Positions 56,899 to 64,000 of a stretch of DNA of 64,000 nucleotides are shown here, one piece after another. The stretch spans positions 1 through 64,000 of the forward strand of contig JAEZYZ010000110.1 in the NCBI GenBank assembly GCA_023418705.1, read 5' to 3'. This DNA comes from Pseudomonadota bacterium (GTDB lineage: Bacteria > Myxococcota_A > Polyangia > Polyangiales > Polyangiaceae). Numbering within the stretch: position 1 is the stretch's first letter; every line of letters starts with the position of its first letter. The position numbers were made by a program, and so were the translations under genes. The notes under the pieces are model-generated. The model saw only the letters and a list, made by a program, of their open reading frames with translations. It was not told the origin of the DNA and searched no databases.

Positions 56899-57377
56899 CG
56901 CCCGCCAGCGCGGGAGCGACGCAGCGCCTCGGCGTCGACGACCAAAAATGCACGGTCGATCACCAGCTGGTCGTCGACCAGCACTCGCAAGTTCCAGGTG
57001 CCCGGCAAATCTTCGGGCTCGAACCGGATCAAGTGCTCGAAGCGCCGCTGCCCCGATCGCACCGTCGCCTCCCCGAGCTCGACGAGCCGGCCCGTCTTGG
57101 TCTTGCGGGCCGCACCACTCGGCACATCGAGCTCCCAACGGATCGGCAGCGGACGCCGGAGCGGCTCGCTGAAAATGATGCGAAAGCCCTGCTCTTGTTT
57201 GGTGCGATCGAGCTCGAATGGAACCTGTTCGCGCTCCTGGATCTGCCCCCCGTAGAAGACGCCGAACTTTGCGGATTCGACCAGAGGCTTGGGCCCGCGT
57301 GCATCACACGCCGCGACGACCAGCCAGGCCAGCAGCGCCGCAGCCTTTCGGGGAACGAAACGCTTCGCGCCCATCAT
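56895..57377 (-). CDS. Small lipoprotein of unknown function
   Basis: The 160-residue protein has a lipoprotein signal (LLAWLVVAAC) and a beta-rich, Ig-like mature part (FGVFYGGQIQEREQVPFELDR, FRIIFSEPLRRPLPIRWELDVP, RFEHLIRFEPEDLPGTWNLRVLVDDQLVIDRAFLVV) that looks like a beta sandwich. It resembles surface-exposed or periplasmic binding domains but I do not recognise the family. Its ATG overlaps the rsmA stop (ATGA), so it is translated with rsmA. The stop codon lies inside hairpin 3. The two ATGs at 57377 and 57374 are both possible starts. Confidence 0.72.
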   Translation of the reverse strand: MMGAKRFVPRKAAALLAWLVVAACDARGPKPLVESAKFGVFYGGQIQEREQVPFELDRTKQEQGFRIIFSEPLRRPLPIRWELDVPSGAARKTKTGRLVELGEATVRSGQRRFEHLIRFEPEDLPGTWNLRVLVDDQLVIDRAFLVVDAEALRRSRAGGR

Positions 57378-58231
57378 TCACCGAGGACGGTCGAGAGGGC
57401 GCCGGCCATGCGCGCGAACGCCGCTGGCGGCAAGCTCTCGCCGCGTGCGTCGAGATCCACCTCCGCCTGATCTGCGGCCTGTTTCAACTGCGGAGGGTGC
57501 ACGCCGGGCAACGACTGCCAAGCGTTGGCGAGTTTCTTGCGGCGCTGCCCGAAGGCCGCTCGAACCAGCTGGCGAAACAGCTCTGTCTCTTCCGTCATCG
57601 GCTCCGCCAGCGGGCTTAGCACCACCACCGCAGAGTCCACCCGCGGCTGGGGATAGAAAGCGCCCCGCCGGATCAACAGCTCGCGCCGGCACCGAAACTG
57701 CACCTGCAAAAAGACGCTCGGGGCGCCGTAGTCTTTGCTGCCCGGCGACGCCGTGATGCGCTGGGCGACCTCGAGCTGCACCAAAAACACCAGCCGGTGA
57801 AGGCGTCGTGCCAGCGACGCCGCGCGCTCGAGCAGGGGCCCGGTGATCTGGTACGGCAAGTTGCCGGCGAGCACGTGCGGCGGCGGACACCCCATTAAGA
57901 GCTCGGCGGCGTCCACCGCCTTGGCGTCCGCCTCCAAGAGCTCGAGCCGGCCCGCGGCGATGCTCTCGGCAAACTCCGCGCGCAGCACCGGCAAAAGATC
58001 GCGATCGCGCTCGATGGCGAACACTCTGGCGGCCCGCTGCAACAAAGGCCGCGTCAACGCTCCGAGCCCGGCCCCGATCTCGACCACGCTCCCGCCCGGC
58101 GGCGACGTGGAGAGCTCGGCGATCTGGCGCGCGAGGTTGGCGTCCAGCAAGAAATTCTGCCCGAAGTGGCGCTTCGGCCGGAGCCCGTGGTCAGCAAGCA
58201 GCTGCTTCGGATTGCGGTCCGTGGAGCTCAT
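57374..58231 (-). CDS. rsmA: 16S rRNA dimethyladenosine transferase RsmA (KsgA)
   Basis: The 285-residue protein has RPKRHFGQNFLLDANLARQI, the SAM-binding GAGLGALTRPLL, ERDRDLLPVL and the catalytic NLPYQITGPLL, plus the C-terminal helical region with FYPQPRVDSAVVVLSPL and AAFGQRRKKLANAW. It dimethylates two adjacent adenosines near the 3' end of 16S rRNA during ribosome assembly. The ATG at 58231 overlaps the DUF58 stop (ATGA), and its stop overlaps the lipoprotein start, so three genes are coupled. The open frame continues upstream with Arg/Pro-rich sequence unlike RsmA. Confidence 0.96.
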   Translation of the reverse strand: MSSTDRNPKQLLADHGLRPKRHFGQNFLLDANLARQIAELSTSPPGGSVVEIGAGLGALTRPLLQRAARVFAIERDRDLLPVLRAEFAESIAAGRLELLEADAKAVDAAELLMGCPPPHVLAGNLPYQITGPLLERAASLARRLHRLVFLVQLEVAQRITASPGSKDYGAPSVFLQVQFRCRRELLIRRGAFYPQPRVDSAVVVLSPLAEPMTEETELFRQLVRAAFGQRRKKLANAWQSLPGVHPPQLKQAADQAEVDLDARGESLPPAAFARMAGALSTVLGE

Positions 58232-59805
58232 GTCGCCGCCGGCGGCTCCGGCCGATCGGCCACGACGCGGCGCGGGCGGTGCACGGCCACGCCGAGGCCA
58301 CGCAGCGCCTGCTCGCCGCGCTGCTCGGCCACCTGGACCCGCAGCGAGACCGCCGCGGCGACGGCGCGGGCGGTGGCGCCTTCGCCGACCGGCACGCTCG
58401 GCGCGTGCTGCATCGGGATCCACAACAGGTCGACCCGGCGCCGCGGGTGCTTGAGCAGGGCGCGGCGGATCTCCGGGCGTGCCGCAGGATCGGGCGCGGG
58501 CGACCAGACATAAATCCGACTCGGCGCAGGCCGCGCCCTGCCGAGACGGCGCAGCGCCTCGGCCAGCTGCAGGTCCGTGCGGCTGCGCTCCGGTTCGAGC
58601 CGCGCCGGGGCGGACACCCCGAAGCTCGCCAGATAGCGGCGCAGCACCCGCTCCCGGCGCAACGCAGCGAACGGCTCGCCCACGTCGGGGAATGGCGCCC
58701 GCGGCAGCGCCCGCTCCACGCGTCGCAGCAGCCGATCGAGATCGCCGGGCGCCACGCCCCGGACGAGCGCCGGATCGAGCGGGCGCATGTGCTCATAGAC
58801 GCGCAGCGCGACGTCCGCCTCGTCCCAGTCGCTGCGATCGGCGTCGTACGCGGCGGTCGCATGGCTGAGCGTCGCCATCAGCGCTGCCAGGTGCGCTGGT
58901 CCCCGATCCGGCTCGATCCAGGCGAGGGTGCGGCCTGCCACGATGCCGACACCGACGCGATCCCCGCGGGAGGCGTGCCGCTCGGCCACCGAGGCGACCT
59001 CATCGATGGCGTGGTCGAGCGGAGCGCTGCCAGGCGTCCCCGCCCAGAGCTCGATGGACGCGTCGAGCAGGAGCCAGACGATCTCTCGCTCATCCTGCTC
59101 GTACTCGCGCACGAGCAGCTTGCCCCGTCGCGCCGAGGCCTTCCAGGCGATGCGCTTGAAGGGGTCGCCCGGCTGGTGCTCGCGCAGCTCGCGCAGCTCG
59201 CTGCCGTCGCCCGCAAACCGACCGCTGCGCCCGGCCTCGGCGCTGAGGCGGTTGCGCCCGCCGCGACCGGACCGCGACAGCACGCCGTACGGCCGCGGCA
59301 TCACGTCGACGCCGAACGGATTGGCGAAGGTCAGCGGCACCTCGAACAGCCCGGGGCCACCGCGCACCTCGAGCGAGAGCCCGTGGATGCCGTGACGGCC
59401 CACACGCGGCCCCCGCACCCGAACGGCCACCGAGAGCCGCCCTCCAGCGGGCACCTCTCCGGCGCTCGGCTCGATGCTGACGCGCAGGTTCGGCGAGCAC
59501 ACCGGCCGAAGCTCGACGAACCGCGCCGCGCGGGTGTCGCGGTTGCGCACCTCGGCCTCGATTTCGAGGCTCTCGTCCCGCGCGATGCGCCGGTAGCGCG
59601 GCTCGCTGCGCCAGAGCATTTCGAAGCCAGCCGCGCGGATCCGCGCCACGCCGAGCTCCGTCACCGCTCGGGCGACCGCCAGGCCGACGAGCAGCGCCCC
59701 CCCCCACGCGAACACCGCCGCTTGCTGCGCCGCCAGTCCGGCGAGCATCGTCAACGCCCCGGCGGCGGCCAAATGGCTCGTGGCGCGGGTGGGGTGGATC
59801 TGCAT
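58228..59805 (-). CDS. DUF58 domain-containing membrane protein
   Basis: The 525-residue protein has two N-terminal transmembrane helices (LAAAGALTMLAGLAAQQAAVFAWGG, ALLVGLAVARAVTELG), then beta-rich sequence and the DUF58 core with REHQPGDPFKRIAWKASARRGKLLVREYEQDE, a VWA-like metal-site region (IVWLLLDASIELW), EVASVAERHASRGDRVGVGIVAG. DUF58 proteins usually follow a MoxR ATPase and help regulate membrane or wall processes. Here the ATPase and DUF4350 genes are 4.5 kb away and inverted relative to it. It is coupled to rsmA downstream. Confidence 0.88.
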   Translation of the reverse strand: MQIHPTRATSHLAAAGALTMLAGLAAQQAAVFAWGGALLVGLAVARAVTELGVARIRAAGFEMLWRSEPRYRRIARDESLEIEAEVRNRDTRAARFVELRPVCSPNLRVSIEPSAGEVPAGGRLSVAVRVRGPRVGRHGIHGLSLEVRGGPGLFEVPLTFANPFGVDVMPRPYGVLSRSGRGGRNRLSAEAGRSGRFAGDGSELRELREHQPGDPFKRIAWKASARRGKLLVREYEQDEREIVWLLLDASIELWAGTPGSAPLDHAIDEVASVAERHASRGDRVGVGIVAGRTLAWIEPDRGPAHLAALMATLSHATAAYDADRSDWDEADVALRVYEHMRPLDPALVRGVAPGDLDRLLRRVERALPRAPFPDVGEPFAALRRERVLRRYLASFGVSAPARLEPERSRTDLQLAEALRRLGRARPAPSRIYVWSPAPDPAARPEIRRALLKHPRRRVDLLWIPMQHAPSVPVGEGATARAVAAAVSLRVQVAEQRGEQALRGLGVAVHRPRRVVADRPEPPAAT

Positions 59806-59846
59806 GCCGGAAGGCTACCACTCGGAGCGGGGGGCTGTGTTAAGCG

Positions 59847-61688
59847 GTGTGGTCGCTCGTGTCGGAAGCCGCCCGCCGCCTTGCCCTCGCTGCCGCACTG
59901 CTCTGCGTCGCTCGCGGGGCGAGCGCCGATCCTGCCGCAGCACGCGCGCCGGCGGCGACCCCATCAGAGCTGTCCCCCTACGAGCGGCAAACCGTGGAGG
60001 ACGTGCTCGCCGAGCTCGACGCCCGACTCGCCGAGGCGCCCGCGGGCAAGCGGATCGAGCGCGTCGACGTGGTGGCGCTCGATGTCTTCGAAGATCGCGA
60101 TCCGGCCCCGAAGCTGCTCAACGTCCTGCACGTGACGACCCGCGAGCGCGTGATCCGGCGAGAGCTGCTGTTCGATGTCGGCGATCCGTACCGCCCCAAG
60201 CGCATCGACGAGTCCGAGCGCAACTTGCGCAGCCGGCGACAGCTCTCGCTCGTCTTGATCGTTCCGGTCGAAGGCAGCGCTCCGGACCGAGTTCGCGTGG
60301 TGGTGATCACCAAGGACGTCTGGAGCCTGCGGCTGAACTGGGGCGTGGAGTACGGACGCGGCGCGTTGACGCGCTTCGTGCTGCAGCCGAGCGAGGAAAA
60401 CCTGTTCGGGACGCACGCCACGGTGGCAGGGCTGTTCGAGCTCCTGCCCGACGTCTACTCCGTCGGCGGGCTGTTCAGCCACGCGCGCCTCGGCGGGACG
60501 TGGCTTCGGAGCCTGATCAACGCGAACCTGGTCTTCAACCGTCGAACGGGCGAAAACGAAGGCAGCTTCGGGAGCCTCTACTACGGTCAACCGCTGTATT
60601 CGCTGCGCACCGAGTGGGCGTACGAGGTGACGGCGTCGTGGCGCTACCTGATCAGCCGCAGCTTCACCGGCGACGTTCAACGCGTGTTCGATCCGCGCCC
60701 CCCCGGGCGGCGCGACGGCCCCTGCGGCGACCTGTGCATTCCGCTGGAGTACCGCACGGACGAGCTCTACGGCAGCTACTTGCTCACCCGCTCTTACGGG
60801 CGGCTCGACAAGTTCGACCTGTCCGTCGGCGCCGAGGCGCAGCGCCGCGCCTACCGCACGATCGACCTTCAAGACCGCGACCTGTCGGCGCGCGCCGCGT
60901 TCATCCGGCAGGAGGTCCCGGTCAGCGACACCCGCATCAGCCCCGTCTTTCAAGTGCGCGCGCACTCGACGCGCTTCACGAGCGTGCTCAACCTGACCAC
61001 CCTGGGCCTCCAAGAAGACTATCGCACGGGGCACGACCTGTACCTGCGCGTGTACCCCGCGGCGCGATCGTTCGGGTCGACCCGCGATCTATTCGGCACC
61101 TACGCCGCGATCGCGTACACGTTCCCGGTCTCCGACGGCCTGTTCCGAACGGTCGTCAGCAACACCATCGAGTTCGCGGGGCCCAATCGCACGGACGCCG
61201 AAGCGAGCGCGGCGCTCTTTTTGGCGACGCCGAGCCTCGGGTTCGGGCGCTTCATCTACTCGGCGTACTTGTTCCACCAATACGAGAACTACCTCAACGA
61301 GCGGCTCGAGCTCGGCGGCGACACCCGCCTGCGGGGCTATGCGCCCAGCGCCTTCCGCGGCAAGGACCTGCTGAGCAGCAACTTCGAGCTGCGGACGCGT
61401 CCGCTGTCGCTGTGGTCGGTCCAGGTGGGGGCCGCGGCGTTCTATGACGTCGGCGACGCCTTCGACGGCTTCGAGGATCTGGCGCTGAAGCAGGGCGGCG
61501 GCGCTGGCATCCGCGTGCTGTTGCCGCAGCTCGAGCGCACGGTGTTTCGCGTCGACTGGGGGGTTCCGTTGACCCCGGAGCCCGCGTGGCCCGGCGCCAT
61601 GTTCTTGAGCTTCGCCCAAGCGTTCAACGTGCCGGCGCCGCTGCCGCCGAGCCAGGCGGCGGTGATCGCGCCAGTGCCGCTGTATTGA
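59847..61688 (+). CDS. BamA/TamA-family outer-membrane protein
   Basis: The 613-residue protein has a signal peptide (ALAAALLCVARGASA), at least one POTRA-type domain (ERVIRRELLFDVGDPYRPKRIDESERNL) and a C-terminal 16-stranded-type barrel with alternating aromatic and Gly residues (GQPLYSLRTEWAYEVTASWRYL, YSAYLFHQYENYLNERLELGG), including the RGY substrate-folding motif in DTRLRGYAPSAFRGK and the final VFRVDWGVPL. It is shorter than a full BamA, which has five POTRA domains, so it is a TamA- or Omp85-like accessory. It diverges from the DUF58 gene and converges with atpC. GTG 59847 is used. Confidence 0.88.
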   Translation: MWSLVSEAARRLALAAALLCVARGASADPAAARAPAATPSELSPYERQTVEDVLAELDARLAEAPAGKRIERVDVVALDVFEDRDPAPKLLNVLHVTTRERVIRRELLFDVGDPYRPKRIDESERNLRSRRQLSLVLIVPVEGSAPDRVRVVVITKDVWSLRLNWGVEYGRGALTRFVLQPSEENLFGTHATVAGLFELLPDVYSVGGLFSHARLGGTWLRSLINANLVFNRRTGENEGSFGSLYYGQPLYSLRTEWAYEVTASWRYLISRSFTGDVQRVFDPRPPGRRDGPCGDLCIPLEYRTDELYGSYLLTRSYGRLDKFDLSVGAEAQRRAYRTIDLQDRDLSARAAFIRQEVPVSDTRISPVFQVRAHSTRFTSVLNLTTLGLQEDYRTGHDLYLRVYPAARSFGSTRDLFGTYAAIAYTFPVSDGLFRTVVSNTIEFAGPNRTDAEASAALFLATPSLGFGRFIYSAYLFHQYENYLNERLELGGDTRLRGYAPSAFRGKDLLSSNFELRTRPLSLWSVQVGAAAFYDVGDAFDGFEDLALKQGGGAGIRVLLPQLERTVFRVDWGVPLTPEPAWPGAMFLSFAQAFNVPAPLPPSQAAVIAPVPLY

Positions 61689-61713
61689 TGACCGTCTCTT
61701 CGACCGAACCAGC

Positions 61714-62256
61714 TCAGTGCTCGCGCTGGCGAGCGTCGGCCTGCTCCATCGCGGCTTCCTCGATCGGCGCGCGCTCTTCCAGGAACGGAGGGTTGGGCGC
61801 CATCTGGAACTCGTGGAAGGTGCGGATGGTGGGCGGCGGCGGATCGCCGTAGAGCTCGAGCTGCGCTGCCGCCCAGAGCTCTCGCTTGACGAGGTCCCCG
61901 TGCTCGGCGCTCCCCGGCTCGCCCTCGAAGGCCTCCAGCGCCTCGTCCGCTTCCTTGAGCTCGAGCCGCGCCCGCACCGGGTCGACGTCGCCCTTGGCCA
62001 CGAAGTTATCGGTGAGCAGGCGGGCCCGGTCGTCGGCCACCTGCACGAAGCCGGGGCCCACCGCGACGCGGTGTTCCTCTCCCGCTTGCCGGTAGCTCAC
62101 GATGCCGGTTCGGAGCGCTGCCAGCAGCGGACGGTGTCCCGGCAGCACGCCGAACTCTCCCTCCACGCTCGGCGCGGTCAGCTCGCTGACCTGCTCGCTG
62201 AGCTTCACACCGTCCGGGGTGATGATCTGCAAGTCGATGTGTGCGGCGTCTGCCAT
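61714..62256 (-). CDS. atpC: F1 ATP synthase epsilon subunit with C-terminal extension
   Basis: The 180-residue protein starts with DLQIITPDGVKLSEQVSELTAPSVEGEFGVLPGHRPLLAAL and continues VAVGPGFVQVADDRARLLTDNFVAKGDVDP, the epsilon beta sandwich followed by the helical hairpin RARLELKEADEALEAFEG. It links catalysis to rotation and can inhibit ATP hydrolysis. About 35-45 residues (TIRTFHEFQMAPNPPFLEERAPIEEAAMEQA) extend past the usual end. It follows atpD by 8 bases. Confidence 0.95.
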   Translation of the reverse strand: MADAAHIDLQIITPDGVKLSEQVSELTAPSVEGEFGVLPGHRPLLAALRTGIVSYRQAGEEHRVAVGPGFVQVADDRARLLTDNFVAKGDVDPVRARLELKEADEALEAFEGEPGSAEHGDLVKRELWAAAQLELYGDPPPPTIRTFHEFQMAPNPPFLEERAPIEEAAMEQADARQREH

Positions 62257-62264
62257 GGCAAACC

Positions 62265-64000
<1,736 letters not shown>

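Overview
The window is about 64 kb of very GC-rich chromosomal DNA (strong G/C preference at third codon positions, many GTG and some TTG starts, weak Shine-Dalgarno sequences). Gene content points to a myxobacterium, most likely in the Polyangiales/Sorangiineae: a Ser/Thr kinase with a Pro/Ala-rich tail, a twin-FHA membrane protein, FGE-like and beta-helix lipoproteins, a PEGA-domain protein, type IV pilus PilC with a PilS-like kinase, an H1-like basic protein, YVTN-type propeller lipoproteins, and a compact leftward rubrerythrin / CCG-type Fe-S protein / DUF3501 operon. The assignment is inferred from content only; there is no rRNA, and I found no tRNA, CRISPR array, insertion sequence or prophage.

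Layout. 0-3 kb: end of a secreted-protein gene, then the oxidative-stress operon (rubrerythrin, Fe-S protein, DUF3501), read leftward. 3-10 kb: DUF72 protein, beta-helix and FGE-like lipoproteins, a small membrane protein, and a leftward operon of an unknown protein, a thioredoxin-fold lipoprotein without its CXXC and a BrkB-type membrane protein. 10-16 kb: acidic propeller protein, aspartokinase, H1-like protein and a large TPR protein that overlaps it tail to tail. 16-20.6 kb: MlaC-like protein, PilS-like kinase, PilC, and a divergent beta-lactamase-fold hydrolase. 20.8-28.4 kb: twin-FHA protein, SGNH hydrolase, gamma-carbonic anhydrase-like protein and MntA-HepT toxin-antitoxin pair rightward; ssb, a degenerate SDR and a second SGNH hydrolase leftward.

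28.6-34.3 kb: ihfA-merR pair, a processive GT2 glycosyltransferase, a TPR/PEGA/barrel-like protein and a Ser/Thr kinase, all leftward. 34.5-40.2 kb: polA followed by a UGM-like flavoprotein, a GT2 glycosyltransferase and a BtuF-like protein, closely spaced. 40.2-46.1 kb: HAD phosphatase, hrpB and mutS. 46.1-51.1 kb: two coupled propeller lipoproteins and a small charged protein. 51.4-53.7 kb: DUF4350 and MoxR ATPase. 53.9-57.4 kb: an accessory island with a coiled-coil lipoprotein (predicted leaderless), intergenic repeats, GtrA, an AraC regulator and three hairpins. 57.4-61.7 kb: small lipoprotein, rsmA and DUF58 (coupled), then a BamA-family outer-membrane protein. 61.7-64 kb: atpC and atpD.

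No single new system is proven. The points most worth following are: (1) a Pol I that appears to have lost all four proofreading acidic residues; (2) a thioredoxin-fold lipoprotein whose two active-site cysteines are replaced by Asp and Ser; (3) an SDR next to ssb without a recognisable YxxxK; (4) the module at 20.8-28 kb with two divergent SGNH hydrolases around MntA-HepT; (5) DUF58 separated from its usual MoxR/DUF4350 partners by an island; (6) a promoter placed for a leaderless mRNA; (7) three consecutive hairpins at 56757-56898 and a duplicated 40-nt intergenic element at 54974-55136.
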